Positions 1-9,163 of a stretch of DNA of 64,000 nt are shown here, piece after piece. The stretch covers positions 1 to 64,000 of the forward strand of contig NZ_JBHUDI010000003.1 in assembly GCF_042678045.1 (NCBI RefSeq). The letters are read 5' to 3'. The notes beneath the pieces were generated by a model that was given only the letters and a program-made list of their open reading frames with translations, searched no databases and was not told the DNA's origin. The position numbers and the translations under genes were made by a program. Position 1 is the first letter of the stretch. The number at the start of each line of letters is the position of its first letter. The DNA is from Natrinema amylolyticus_A (GTDB lineage: Archaea > Halobacteriota > Halobacteria > Halobacteriales > Natrialbaceae).

Positions 1-249
1 ACGTCGAAGACCTGCTCGCACTGTGGCGACGACACGAAGTCAAACCGGGTCGAACGTGGCCTGTACATTTGTTCGTCGTGCGAATTGGTAGCCAACGCGG
101 ATTGTAATGGGGCGGAGAATATGCGCCAGAAGATAACTCTGAGTCCTCACGGTGAGGATAGGAGTAACGGCTGTGTGGCACAGCCATCGATACACCTGTT
201 CGACCGCGAGAGCGGGACGTTTCAGACGAGAGAGCAGGTCGTGTTGTAG
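1..249 (+). CDS. tnpB: TnpB (RNA-guided nuclease), C-terminal fragment cut by the window edge
   Basis: The last 82 codons of a TnpB/OrfB protein are open from base 1 to the TAG at 247-249. The fragment carries the zinc-ribbon pairs CSHC and CSSC, then ANADCNGAEN, which contains the third RuvC aspartate. It is about 99% identical in DNA to the gene at 37009-38283. TnpB proteins of IS200/IS605 elements are nucleases guided by an RNA made from the transposon right end. Whether the full gene is intact cannot be judged here. Confidence 0.88.
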   Translation, partial: TSKTCSHCGDDTKSNRVERGLYICSSCELVANADCNGAENMRQKITLSPHGEDRSNGCVAQPSIHLFDRESGTFQTREQVVL

Positions 250-358
250 ACCAGCAAATATCCCACCTGCGGTACGGGAAGCCGCGCCGTCGTCGGGCTT
301 TGCCCGACTGCTTGAGGGATCTCCGATCCCTCTCCGTTTACGGCGCGGAGGATGTCAC
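1..358 (+). mobile_element. 3' end of an IS1341-type (tnpB-only) element, copy A
   Basis: This stretch matches 38035-38392 with only four substitutions that I can count by eye, all inside the coding part; the noncoding right end is identical. The right end has nested stem-loops: an outer stem GCGCCGT/ACGGCGC at about 283-346 and two inner hairpins. The match stops at about 357-358, after GATGTCAC, which marks the element's right boundary. The left part of the element lies outside the window. Confidence 0.85.
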
Positions 359-419
359 AGAACGCGACAAGGAGTCCGATCACCGCTAACCCATTAACGA
401 GGAGCACAGTCACGTTCAT
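359..419 (-). pseudogene. Start of a membrane-protein gene truncated by IS copy A
   Basis: An ATG at 417-419 opens a reading frame of about 20 hydrophobic codons (MNVTVLLVNGLAVIGLLVAF) that runs directly into the right end of the IS at 358. The frame then continues only through IS DNA. This looks like the first transmembrane helix of a gene whose remainder lies beyond the element or was lost. It begins 2 nt after the stop of the small ORF at 422-619, so the two may have been one operon. No family is recognised. Confidence 0.35.
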
Positions 420-421
420 CG

Positions 422-619
422 TCAGGCTATGCCACTAATGGGTTTCCTGCACTCCGAGGATGGTAAGTAATTCTCTATACAGGATGCCTCACTGCTCGTC
501 GGATTCGAGATAGAGGCATCACCGGCCGTTGGTTCGACGGGACCTTCGCTGGTAAACTCACCAGCACCTTCGATGGACATCATTTGAAACTGGTAGGAAC
601 CTCCACGGTATATTCGCAC
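422..619 (-). CDS. Small hypothetical ORF (65 aa)
   Basis: A 65-codon frame that is Ser/Glu/Pro-rich with two cysteines and no recognisable domain. It is followed after 2 nt by the truncated membrane ORF at 417-419, which is the only support for it being real. A TATA-like ATAAGTA on the minus strand lies just upstream (about 624-630). It may equally be noncoding DNA. The rest of the interval between the IS end and the sirtuin stop at 708 shows nothing else. Confidence 0.25.
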   Translation of the reverse strand: MRIYRGGSYQFQMMSIEGAGEFTSEGPVEPTAGDASISNPTSSEASCIENYLPSSECRKPISGIA

Positions 620-707
620 ACATACTTATCGGCCAACGCTCCGTAGAAGTGGACGGAATTAACAGCGTGGAAAGACGCCTCCGACACCTAACTGCCACTC
701 CCGCCTG

Positions 708-1496
708 CTACTCGGCGACGAGGTCACGCAGCCGGGGCAGGACGCTCGTCACATCTTCGCGAAAGACCAGATCGGCGAGGTCGTCACACGGCGTCGACTC
801 GAGGTTGACGACCCCAACCGTCGCACCGCTCGACGCGGCGAGTCGCGGAAGCGAAGCGGCGGGTTCGACGACAAGCGAGGACCCGATCGCGAGGAAGACG
901 TCGCTCTCGCGGGCGAGCGATCGTGCGCGCTGGATGACGGCGCCCGGCAGCTGCTGGCCGAAGAGGACGACGTCGGGCTTGAAGACGCCGCCACAGTCAC
1001 AGGTCGGCGGCAGTTCGCCGTCGGCTGCGCGCTCGAAGATCGGCTCGCTGTCGCTGCGTCGTCCACAGTCCTGACAGCGAACCCGCTGTGCGTTTCCGTG
1101 GAGTTCGAGGATCGTCGTGTCGTCTGCGTCCGGTTTGCCATCGCCACCAGCGGCGATCCTGTCGGCGGCCGCGCCGTGTAAGCCGTCCGTATTCTGGGTG
1201 CAAATCGCCTCGAGGTCGCCGGCCCGTCCCATCGCGGCCAGCGCCTCGTGGGCCGCGTTGGGCTCGATCTCGCCGTCGAACAGCACGCGCTGGAGTTCGA
1301 TGCGGTCCGCCCAGAACCCTTCAGGATCGCGCTGGAAGCGGCCGTAGGCGAACTGTCCCTCGTCGAATCGATCCCAGACGCCGTCGTCGCCACGGAACGT
1401 CGCCACACCCGAGGGGGCCGAGATGCCTGCACCAGTCAGGGCGACGACGGTGTCCGCGCGGCGGACGTCGTCGGCGAGTCGCTCGAGGTCGTCCAT
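708..1496 (-). CDS. cobB: Sir2-family NAD-dependent protein deacylase
   Basis: Sirtuin of about 262 residues when started at the internal ATG 1494-1496; an upstream ATG at 1544 would add 16 residues of poor family fit. Visible family motifs are GAGIS near the N-terminus (NAD binding), TQNTDGLH, the catalytic His in ELHGNAQ, a four-Cys zinc module (CQDC and later CDC), the GSSLVVEP strand, and VVNLE near the end. Family members remove acyl groups from lysines using NAD+. The gene lies 52 nt downstream of a same-strand HTH regulator and may share its transcript. Its substrates are unknown. Confidence 0.93.
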   Translation of the reverse strand: MDDLERLADDVRRADTVVALTGAGISAPSGVATFRGDDGVWDRFDEGQFAYGRFQRDPEGFWADRIELQRVLFDGEIEPNAAHEALAAMGRAGDLEAICTQNTDGLHGAAADRIAAGGDGKPDADDTTILELHGNAQRVRCQDCGRRSDSEPIFERAADGELPPTCDCGGVFKPDVVLFGQQLPGAVIQRARSLARESDVFLAIGSSLVVEPAASLPRLAASSGATVGVVNLESTPCDDLADLVFREDVTSVLPRLRDLVAE

Positions 1497-1548
1497 GTCG
1501 GAGAGTGCAACGGCCGATCGATAAAAGCGAGACGGATCGGACACTCGA

Positions 1549-2217
1549 TCAACTCCTCGTCGATGTATACCGAGCAGCCAGCGTGGCCTCGATCCGCTGG
1601 AGGTGTTCGCTCACGGTGCCCGGCGCGAGATCGAGTTTCGCGGCTAACTCCCGGTGGGTCGTCTCGCGTGGCACCTCGTAGTACCCCTCGCTGACCGCGA
1701 GTTCGAACAGTTCCTGCTGGCGGGCGGTCAGCGTCGGCGCGGAGTGGCCGGTGCCGGGGTCGTACTCACCCAGCCGCTGGAGGTCGACGTCGATCCCCTC
1801 GGGAAGCGCCGCGGCAGCGTGCTGGATCGCCCGGCTTGTCCCGAGCGCCGTCACCTCGAGTCCGCGAGCCGCCTCGGTGTCGACGTAGGTCATCGGCCAG
1901 TCGAGGACGATTTCGTGCTCGCGGAGGATCGACAGCAGGTCGTCGACGGGCTCGACGATCCGACACTGCACGTAGGCGACACCGTGGCCGTCCGTGCCGG
2001 CGACATCGTACTCAAGCGCCACCGAGCAGTCGGCGAGCAACGCGCGGGCTCGCTCGAGATCGCCCCATAGCTCGAGGAGTTCGACGTATCGCCCCTCGTG
2101 AATCGGATTCAGATACCGGATCGCCTCGATCCCGACCGCGTCGCTGCGGCCGAAGCGGTCGTCGATCGCGTTGAGCCGACCGTCGGCCCAGGTCAGCACC
2201 ATCGTGGCGTATCTCAT
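1549..2217 (-). CDS. Bacterio-opsin-activator-type HTH regulator (HTH_10)
   Basis: A 222-residue protein with an N-terminal sensor-like half and a C-terminal HTH of the haloarchaeal Bat class. The recognisable block runs from LTARQQELFELAVSEGYYEVPR through HRELAAKLDLAPGTVSEHLQRIE (described here in parts), typical of HTH_10 proteins. It sits upstream of the sirtuin gene on the same strand and is divergent from the P450 gene at 2367, so either could be its target. A TATA-like CTTAAATACAC motif on the plus strand near 2302-2312 lies in the divergent promoter region. Confidence 0.85.
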   Translation of the reverse strand: MRYATMVLTWADGRLNAIDDRFGRSDAVGIEAIRYLNPIHEGRYVELLELWGDLERARALLADCSVALEYDVAGTDGHGVAYVQCRIVEPVDDLLSILREHEIVLDWPMTYVDTEAARGLEVTALGTSRAIQHAAAALPEGIDVDLQRLGEYDPGTGHSAPTLTARQQELFELAVSEGYYEVPRETTHRELAAKLDLAPGTVSEHLQRIEATLAARYTSTRS

Positions 2218-2366
2218 CGCCGATCACCGCCGGCGTCGTCGGTCAGCGTGTTTGCGGTCGGATGGGCGGACGAACTCATAGCGGTCCGTATCGTCCGTCG
2301 ACTTAAATACACCTAGCGTGCTCGGCTATAGAGAAAGGCGGCCGGCGTTCCTTCGTTCGACTACGA

Positions 2367-3713
2367 ATGCGCCACGACACAGCTGCGACCGCCGACCGAC
2401 AGCCGCCGGGGCCGGACGGGCTCCCACTGCTCGGCAATCAGGTCGCGTTTCTGCGCGATCCGTACGGCTTCATGACTCGAACGGCCCGTGAGTACGGCGA
2501 TATTGCCTCTTGGGAGGATCCCAGCGGCCGAGTCTACCAACTGAATCACCCCGACTACATCGAACAGGTACTCGTCCAGAACAACGAGAACTACGTCAAA
2601 GGCGAACGGTTCCAGAGCGTCCTCGGGCCACTGACCGGCAACGGCATCCTCAACAGTGAAGGCGCAGTCTGGCGGCGCAACCGCCACCTGATCCAGCCCG
2701 CGTTCCATCCCGACCGGATTCAGGAGTACGCGACGATGATGACCGACTTTACCGAGCAGGCCCTCGAGTCCTGGGACGACGGCCAGACGCGGCTCGTCCA
2801 CGAGGACATGATGGAGGTGACGCTGAAGATCGTCGCCCGGGCGCTGTTCGGTGTCGACGTCGACGACCACGTCGACACCATCGGCTCGGCCCTCGAGCGA
2901 TTCATGGAGGCCTCCGAGAGCCTCTCGAACTACGTCCTCCCTCCGAACGTCCCGACGCCGGCCAGACGGCAAATCCAGCGCGCCCGGGCGGACCTCGACG
3001 AGGTCGTCTACCGACTGATCGAGCAACGGCGGGCCGACCCGACGGATCACGACGTCATCTCGAAACTGCTCGAGGCGATCGACGAACGCGACACCGGGAT
3101 GTCGGACGACCAGATCCGGGACGAAGTGGTCACGCTGTTGCTGGCCGGCCACGAGACGACGGCACTGTCGCTGACGCTGACGATGTATCTCCTCTCGCGG
3201 AACCCGCAGGTCGAGCAACGGCTCGTCGCGGAACTCGAGGACGTCCTCGGCGATCGGACGCCAACGATGGACGACCTTGCTGACCTTCCGTACACCGAAC
3301 GCGTCGTCAAGGAGTCGATGCGACTCTACCCACCCGTGCCGGGGATCGTCCGCGAACCGGTCAAACCCGACGTCATCGACGGCTACGAGATCGAACCGGG
3401 ATCGACCGTCCGGATGCACCAGTGGGTCGTCCACCGCGATCCCCGGTGGTACGACGATCCGCTCGCGTTCCGGCCGGCCCGGTGGACCGACGACCTCGAA
3501 AGCGACCTTCCGAAACTGGCGTACTTCCCGTTCGCGGCGGGTCCGCGTCGCTGTATCGGCGACCGCTTTGCGATGCTCGAGGCGCGGCTCATCCTCGCGA
3601 TGGTCTACCGTGACTACCACCTTGAGCTCGTCCCGGGAACGGATCTGGACCTGATGGCGACGGTGACCGCGCGGCCGAAACACGAAATTCCGATGACCGT
3701 CCACGAGCGGTGA
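2367..3713 (+). CDS. Cytochrome P450
   Basis: A 448-residue P450. The I-helix oxygen-binding motif AGHETT is near residue 260, the K-helix ExxR (ESMR) starts at Glu316, and the heme loop FPFAAGPRRCIG supplies the thiolate ligand Cys396. There is no membrane anchor, so it is a soluble class of the kind found in haloarchaea (CYP174-like by recollection). It would catalyse a mono-oxygenation, but substrate and redox partner are not encoded nearby. It is divergent from the HTH regulator at 1549-2217, which may control it. Confidence 0.95.
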   Translation: MRHDTAATADRQPPGPDGLPLLGNQVAFLRDPYGFMTRTAREYGDIASWEDPSGRVYQLNHPDYIEQVLVQNNENYVKGERFQSVLGPLTGNGILNSEGAVWRRNRHLIQPAFHPDRIQEYATMMTDFTEQALESWDDGQTRLVHEDMMEVTLKIVARALFGVDVDDHVDTIGSALERFMEASESLSNYVLPPNVPTPARRQIQRARADLDEVVYRLIEQRRADPTDHDVISKLLEAIDERDTGMSDDQIRDEVVTLLLAGHETTALSLTLTMYLLSRNPQVEQRLVAELEDVLGDRTPTMDDLADLPYTERVVKESMRLYPPVPGIVREPVKPDVIDGYEIEPGSTVRMHQWVVHRDPRWYDDPLAFRPARWTDDLESDLPKLAYFPFAAGPRRCIGDRFAMLEARLILAMVYRDYHLELVPGTDLDLMATVTARPKHEIPMTVHER

Positions 3714-3884
3714 CGATACGGTCTGTTGTCTCGATTTCCCGGTGCAACTGCAGGACGGTCGCTGTTGCACCGGCAATGACTGACAGTAGTCCGTAGAGAC
3801 CCGCGTCGTTCGCACACTCACGGACACCGGCTGCCGCGAGCCCGAACGGCTGCGTTTAAGTTCCGCCTGCGTGAATCGGGTGGT

Positions 3885-5189
3885 ATGCAGGATAGAACCT
3901 ACACTGCCGACGCCGAGCCGGGCGACGACGTCACCGTCGCCGGATGGGTCCACGAGATCCGCGATCTCGGTGGCATCGCCTTCCTGATTCTCCGAGACAC
4001 CTCGGGCAAGATCCAGATCAAGTTCGAGAAAGACGAGATGGACGAGGATCTCGTCGAGACCGGACTCGGCGTCTCCCGCGAGAGCGTCGTCAAGGTCTCC
4101 GGCGCGGTCGAAGAAGAGCCGCGCGCGCCGACGGGCGTCGAGGTCACGCCCGAGTCCGTCGAGGTCGTCGCCCCTGCCGACCCCGAACTGCCCCTCGACC
4201 CCTCCGGGAAGGTCGACGCCGACCTCTCGACGCGACTGGACAACCGCACCCTCGACCTGCGCAAGGACGAGGTCCAGGCCATCTTCGAGATCCGCTCGGA
4301 GATCCTGCGCGCCGTCCGCGAGCAGTTCCGCGAGTTCCGCTGTACGGAGATCACCACGCCGAAGATCGTCGCGACCGGCACCGAGGGCGGCACCGAGCTC
4401 TTCCCGATCACCTACTTCGGCGAAGAAGCGTTCATGAACCAGTCGCCCCAGCTGTTCAAACAGCTGATCGCCGGCTCGAACGTCGAGCGCGTCTTCGAGA
4501 TCGGTCCGATCTTCCGCGCCGAGGAACACAACACGCCCCGCCACCTGAACGAGGCGACCTCGATCGACTTCGAGGGTGCGTTCTGCGACCAGAACGATGC
4601 CATGGACGTCGTCGAGGGCGTCGTCAAAGCGGCCTACGAGGCCATCGACGAGAACTGCGGCGAGCAACTCGAGGCGCTCGGCCTCGAGGACGAATTCGAG
4701 GTTCCCGAGGGTGATTTCCCACGTCTCAGCTACGAGGAAGCCATCGAGCGCATCAACGCGACTGGCGAACTCGACGAGCAGCTCGTCTGGGGCGACGACC
4801 TGCCGACCGAAGGCGAGAAGGCACTCGGCGACGACGTTGGCGGCCACTACTTTATCACCGATTGGCCCAGCGAGATCAAGCCGTTCTACATCAAGGACCA
4901 CGACGACGACTCCGAACTCTCGACCGGCTTCGACCTGATGCACCCGCGCATGGAACTGGTCTCGGGCGGCCAGCGTGAACACCGCCACGAGAAGCTCATC
5001 GAAGGCTTCGAACAGCAGGGCCTTGACCCCGAGCAGTTCGAGTACTACACGAAGATGTTCAAGTACGGCATGCCGCCCCACGCCGGCTTCGGCCTCGGTG
5101 GCGAGCGTCTGATCATGACGATCCTCGGGCTGGACAACATCCGAGAGGCTGTGTTGTTCCCACGCGACCGTCAACGTCTGAGCCCGTAG
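3885..5189 (+). CDS. aspS: Aspartyl-tRNA synthetase (archaeal type)
   Basis: A 434-residue class II synthetase. An N-terminal OB-fold anticodon-binding domain (GWVHEIRDLGG near residue 20) is followed by a catalytic core with FRAEEHNT (motif 2) and a C-terminal motif 3 GGERLIMTILG. The length fits archaeal AspRS, without the bacterial insertion. His23 and prolines near residues 79-82 resemble the anticodon-pocket residues that I recall for non-discriminating haloarchaeal AspRS, which also charges tRNA-Asn; this is inference. A TATA-like TTTAAG at about 3855 suggests a nearly leaderless mRNA. Confidence 0.96.
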   Translation: MQDRTYTADAEPGDDVTVAGWVHEIRDLGGIAFLILRDTSGKIQIKFEKDEMDEDLVETGLGVSRESVVKVSGAVEEEPRAPTGVEVTPESVEVVAPADPELPLDPSGKVDADLSTRLDNRTLDLRKDEVQAIFEIRSEILRAVREQFREFRCTEITTPKIVATGTEGGTELFPITYFGEEAFMNQSPQLFKQLIAGSNVERVFEIGPIFRAEEHNTPRHLNEATSIDFEGAFCDQNDAMDVVEGVVKAAYEAIDENCGEQLEALGLEDEFEVPEGDFPRLSYEEAIERINATGELDEQLVWGDDLPTEGEKALGDDVGGHYFITDWPSEIKPFYIKDHDDDSELSTGFDLMHPRMELVSGGQREHRHEKLIEGFEQQGLDPEQFEYYTKMFKYGMPPHAGFGLGGERLIMTILGLDNIREAVLFPRDRQRLSP

Positions 5190-5419
5190 GGCAAAGACGT
5201 TGTGAGCCAGCGAGACGAACGGAGTGAGTCTCGACGGACCGGCAGCGACTGTCGCCCTGACGGTCCGAACCGATCGCTCCGATCGGTCATCGCATACTGA
5301 TTTTCAGTTTCGAGGAACGATCACCGAAAGCTACGAGTCCTCGAGCCGTCTCTGTCGAGAGACAAGACCGGCTACTCGATTTACACGTCGAACGAGAGCC
5401 ATGCGCTCGAGGCACTTTC

Positions 5420-6205
5420 ATGAATCAAAAACGAACTCTCGGAATCGCACTCCTGGCTGTGACGGTCGTCGCCGCACTCTTGATCGGTGGGCTTGTCGTT
5501 CTCTCCGACTCGCTCGCCGAGGACAGTTACACGAGCGAGTACAGCTACGACGTCGAAATAACGACGAACGGGACGCTAACGAACGCGACGATGCTCGTCC
5601 CGGTGCCGGTTTCGGACGGTGAGGTGTCCGTCGCCGGTGCGCTCGAGGATGGCGACTACTACGCCCAGCCGGAGGCGTTCTCATCCCGAATCGTCGAGAC
5701 CGACCGCGGCCCGATGCTTGAGGTGACCGTCGACGAGTTCGTCGTCGAACCCGAGTACTACCGGGTCGTCGAAGAGGGCGAGCTGGGGCGGACGGAACCG
5801 ATTACAGCCGACGAGTACGATCCGGACGACCCCGACATGTTCGTCCGCGACACCGATCGATACGAACTGACCGTCAGGGTCGAGAGCGACGAACCGATCG
5901 AGACGCGCGAGCCGGTCGGCACCGAACCGGTGCTCGAGCCACGCGTCGACGCGACCGAGACGGACTGTCTCGATGGGCCGGAACGCTGTTACGAGTACAC
6001 GGGCTTCGTCTACGCCGAGTACGACACTGATCCGTCTACCGACGTCTCGATCCGCGTCACCCACCACGGTGAGAACTCGTGGTGGGTCGGCGGCTGGAGC
6101 GGCAACTGGTACCGCGACGCGGTGGCTGTCGACCTCGCCGGGCCGCAGGCGGACTGGATTGCCGTCGACGGCTCCCTCGAGGCGGGCCAGGGATCGTACC
6201 GGTGA
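5420..6205 (+). CDS. Secreted or membrane-anchored haloarchaeal protein of unknown function
   Basis: A 261-residue protein with an N-terminal hydrophobic segment (about residues 7-30, GIALLAVTVVAALLIGGLVV), then an acidic, beta-rich extracytoplasmic domain. Two cysteines (TDCLDGPERC, about residues 178-186) could form a disulphide. A Trp-rich patch (SWWVGGWSGNWY) lies near residue 220. I do not recognise the family. It lies 54 nt upstream of pantoate kinase on the same strand, but the kinase has its own TATA-like element, so linkage is uncertain. The 230 nt between aspS and this gene hold nothing I can identify. Confidence 0.75.
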   Translation: MNQKRTLGIALLAVTVVAALLIGGLVVLSDSLAEDSYTSEYSYDVEITTNGTLTNATMLVPVPVSDGEVSVAGALEDGDYYAQPEAFSSRIVETDRGPMLEVTVDEFVVEPEYYRVVEEGELGRTEPITADEYDPDDPDMFVRDTDRYELTVRVESDEPIETREPVGTEPVLEPRVDATETDCLDGPERCYEYTGFVYAEYDTDPSTDVSIRVTHHGENSWWVGGWSGNWYRDAVAVDLAGPQADWIAVDGSLEAGQGSYR

Positions 6206-6259
6206 CGACAACTGTGCCGAATCTTCACTGTTATATCGTCCCGGTCGCAAGGGTCCCCA

Positions 6260-7093
6260 ATGCGTGAGGAGGCGACCGCGTTCGTACCAGGGCACATCAC
6301 GGGCTTTTTCAGCGCACACCCGGACGAGAATCCGACGAAAGCAGGCTCTCGCGGGGCAGGGCTGACACTTACCGACGGTGTCGAGGTGACGGTCGAACCG
6401 GCATCCGGCGACGAGTCGACAATCGTTCTCGACGGCGACGAACTCGAGATCGACCCCGTTAGCACCGTTCTCGAGACGCTCGGCGTGACCGCTCGCGTCG
6501 AGGGCGAGTCCGACCTGCCGCTCGGTGCTGGCTTCGGCGTCTCGGGCGCGATGGCCCTCGGGACGGCGCTCGCGGCCAACCGCGTGTTCGCGTGCAAGCT
6601 CTCGACGAACGAACTGGTCACGATCGCCCACGGGGCCGAGGTCCAGGCCGGAACTGGGCTGGGCGACGTGGTCGCTCAAGCCCACGGTGGCGTTCCGATC
6701 CGCCTCGAGCCCGGTGGACCACAGGAGAACGTCCTCGACTCGATTCCGGCGCGGGCGCGCGTCGAGTACGTCTCCTTTGGCGAACTCTCGACGGCCGACG
6801 TGCTCTCGGGCGATACTGAGACGCTGACCGCTGCCGGACAGGACGCGCTCTCTCGCGTCGTCGAGGAACCGACGCTGCTATCGTTTATGTATGCTTCGCG
6901 GCGGTTCGCACGTGACGCAGAATTGCTGACGGAGCACGTGAGTGAGGCGATCGCTGACGTCTCGGCGGTCGAGGGACAGGCTTCGATGGCTATGCTCGGC
7001 GACACTGTCTTTGCGCTCGGGACGGGCCTGTCCGACGCGGGCTACGAGCCGTCGGTCTGTGCCACCCATCCGGCCGGTGCCATGCTGCGGTGA
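6260..7093 (+). CDS. Pantoate kinase (archaeal CoA pathway)
   Basis: A GHMP-superfamily kinase of 277 residues. The N-terminus AFVPGHITGFF matches pantoate kinases, the ATP-binding glycine-rich loop is LPLGAGFGVSGAMA, and the GTGLGDVVAQ segment is also characteristic. The archaeal enzyme phosphorylates pantoate to 4-phosphopantoate, which the ligase encoded at 12197 then joins to beta-alanine. This two-enzyme route replaces bacterial PanC/PanK. A TATA-like TTATATCG at 6230-6237 is about 25-30 nt upstream, so the transcript is probably almost leaderless. Confidence 0.92.
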   Translation: MREEATAFVPGHITGFFSAHPDENPTKAGSRGAGLTLTDGVEVTVEPASGDESTIVLDGDELEIDPVSTVLETLGVTARVEGESDLPLGAGFGVSGAMALGTALAANRVFACKLSTNELVTIAHGAEVQAGTGLGDVVAQAHGGVPIRLEPGGPQENVLDSIPARARVEYVSFGELSTADVLSGDTETLTAAGQDALSRVVEEPTLLSFMYASRRFARDAELLTEHVSEAIADVSAVEGQASMAMLGDTVFALGTGLSDAGYEPSVCATHPAGAMLR

Positions 7094-7257
7094 TTGCAGG
7101 TAGACTGGTCCCGTGACAGTCCCTGCCGTTTCTTGAGAGCATCCCAGTGTGAACGATGCAAGTGCGGTACAGACGTGTGTGGATTCCTGACGGTTAGAAT
7201 AAGGAGAAAACACTTATACGACGGGTTAGAAGTCGGCGATCAGCCCTGCTGGTCGCC

Positions 7258-8736
7258 ATGCCTGCCTCCCATGCTCCATCGACGACCGCGACTGACGGTG
7301 ATGCGGCGACAGCCACGTCGCTTCGAGGGCGCATCCAGTCACATCTCGGAATCGACCCGCGAGCGCTGGGCGCGTTTCGGATCGGGGTGGGTCTCGTCGT
7401 CATCGCCGATCTCCTCGTCCTTCGGGCGCCACAGTTGGGGACGTTCTACACGGACGACGGGGTCTTGCCTCGAGCGACACTCGCCGAGACGGCCCCGACG
7501 CTCGCGCGGTGGTCGCTATACGCGATCTCCGGCTCCCTATGGGTACAAGCCCTGTTGCTGGGTGTGACGACCATTTTCGCCGCGTGCCTGCTCGTTGGCT
7601 ACCGACCCCGATTCGCAGCAGTTGGAACTGCAGTATTGCTCGCGTCACTGCACGCTCGCAACCCATACCTCGTCAACGGTGGCGATACGATCCTCATCTC
7701 GGTACTGCTCCTTGCGGCGTTTCTGCCGCTCGATGCGCGATGGGCGCTGCGCCGCCGTCAGCGACGGAACGACGATCGGGTTCTCTCAGTGGCGACCGCC
7801 ACGATTCTCCTTCACGTCGTCGTCATCTATGCGATCAATGCAGTCCTCAAGTTCCAGAGCGACGCCTGGATGAGCGGCGTGGCCGTCCAGCGTATCTTTC
7901 ACCTCGAGGACTTCGTGTACCTGCTGGGTCCGACCCTCGCGGAGTATCCCACAGTCCTCACCGGGATCAACTGGCTCTGGACCGCCGTGCTGTCCGCATC
8001 GGTGCTGCTCGTGGTCACAACTGGGTGGCTTCGGACTGCAACCGCCGTGGCGTTCATCGGCACACACCTTTCGATGGCGGCGACGATGCGGCTCGGCTCC
8101 TTTCCGTTCGCCATGTGTGCCGTCTTGTTGCTATTCCTCCCGCCGCGACGCTGGGACACCATCGATCGGCTCATCATCAAAAGCGGTGTTTCGTCTCGTC
8201 TAGAGCCCGTCCGCCGAGCAACCGGCGACTCGACGCGATCGGGGACGAGCCAGCACATTCGACGTGGACTGCGAGTGACTGCGACGGGTCTTCTCGTCTG
8301 CCTGTTCGTCGTGCTGGTCGGCTGGCAGCTCGTTGCGGCGGGTCTCGTCGAGTCGCCCTCATCGATGGCGGACAGCACGCTCGAGAGTGCGAGCTGGGCG
8401 TTTTTCGCGCCACAGCCGCCTGATTCGTACAGCTGGTACGTCGTCGAAGCCGAGCACGAGTCCGGAGCGTCGACCGATCTCGTCGACGGCAGTGATGTGA
8501 CGTTCGACCGACCACCGAACGCCATGGATCGGTATCCAACGACGCTCTGGAAGCGGTACGGGGCGAAGACCCAGGGCGCAGGTGCTGTCGCCCAGCCGGC
8601 CACAGCGTACTTCTGTGAGCAGACGCCCGACGATGTCGAGTCGGTGACGATCTATCGCCTCGACCAACCCGTCGATGCGGACGGACCAGTTGGCAAACCG
8701 GTTCCACACGAGCGAGCCGCAGCCGTCTGCAACTGA
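7258..8736 (+). CDS. HTTM-domain membrane protein (vitamin K gamma-carboxylase-like)
   Basis: A 492-residue polytopic protein. The HTTM signature is seen at the start (LGAFRIGVGLVVIADLL, then YTDDGVLPR), in the SLHARNPYLVNGGDTIL block and in FLPLDARWALRRR. About six to eight hydrophobic segments occupy residues 35-375, followed by a soluble C-terminal tail containing two cysteines. HTTM domains occur in vitamin K-dependent gamma-carboxylases and in many uncharacterised proteins; the enzymatic role here is unknown. The gene stands alone, with a TATA-like CACTTATACG at about 7210. Confidence 0.85.
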   Translation: MPASHAPSTTATDGDAATATSLRGRIQSHLGIDPRALGAFRIGVGLVVIADLLVLRAPQLGTFYTDDGVLPRATLAETAPTLARWSLYAISGSLWVQALLLGVTTIFAACLLVGYRPRFAAVGTAVLLASLHARNPYLVNGGDTILISVLLLAAFLPLDARWALRRRQRRNDDRVLSVATATILLHVVVIYAINAVLKFQSDAWMSGVAVQRIFHLEDFVYLLGPTLAEYPTVLTGINWLWTAVLSASVLLVVTTGWLRTATAVAFIGTHLSMAATMRLGSFPFAMCAVLLLFLPPRRWDTIDRLIIKSGVSSRLEPVRRATGDSTRSGTSQHIRRGLRVTATGLLVCLFVVLVGWQLVAAGLVESPSSMADSTLESASWAFFAPQPPDSYSWYVVEAEHESGASTDLVDGSDVTFDRPPNAMDRYPTTLWKRYGAKTQGAGAVAQPATAYFCEQTPDDVESVTIYRLDQPVDADGPVGKPVPHERAAAVCN

Positions 8737-9163
8737 CGTGGTCGAGACGACCGACCGATTACATCGACCAGTGCTGTTTCGTCCTCTTCGGTCACGAACA
8801 CGCGTATGGGTGGGGAGGGCACACCCGGTTCCGGCAGTTAAATACCCTCTATAATTATCAGCTAGTATAGGTTTCGTTCGACTGAACCGCAAGCAAGCGC
8901 GACGATACAGTTGGATTCGTCGCTCCTCTCGTGGATTCATCTCCGTTCGATCGATCACCGAGGTCGACACGCAGCCGCGAATCCTCTCGAGGTACCCATC
9001 AGACCACTCTATCGTTCGGCTGTCCGGCGTTTTCGATGCTCTCGGTTAATTCACGACGTTAACATAACCAATATGTTAATTATGCTTTTGATATATAACA
9101 ACGATGGGACCAGTAGCCAGAACTTTATTATGATCCGTTCGAGTTATCCGGTCAAGTTTCGAA
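8737..9163 (+). promoter_or_regulatory. Intergenic region with palindrome and TATA box upstream of the YegP-repeat gene
   Basis: This 427-nt gap turns A+T-rich after about 8840. It contains a perfect interrupted palindrome, TTAACATA-ACCAA-TATGTTAA, at 9059-9079. A TATA-like CTTTATTATG at about 9122-9131 is placed to start transcription about 10 nt before the ATG at 9164. The palindrome lies upstream of that TATA element, in the position of an activator or repressor site. I see no gene in the gap. Confidence 0.55.

Noticed and set aside
1..358. Window-start tnpB as an independent new gene family
   Set aside because: It is the same element as the complete copy at 36.9-38.4 kb, merely cut by the window edge.
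2361..5174. 937-codon minus-strand open frame opposite the P450 and aspS genes
   Set aside because: It is a shadow frame created by high-GC codon bias. The plus strand has two complete enzymes with catalytic motifs, and the minus frame has no domain.
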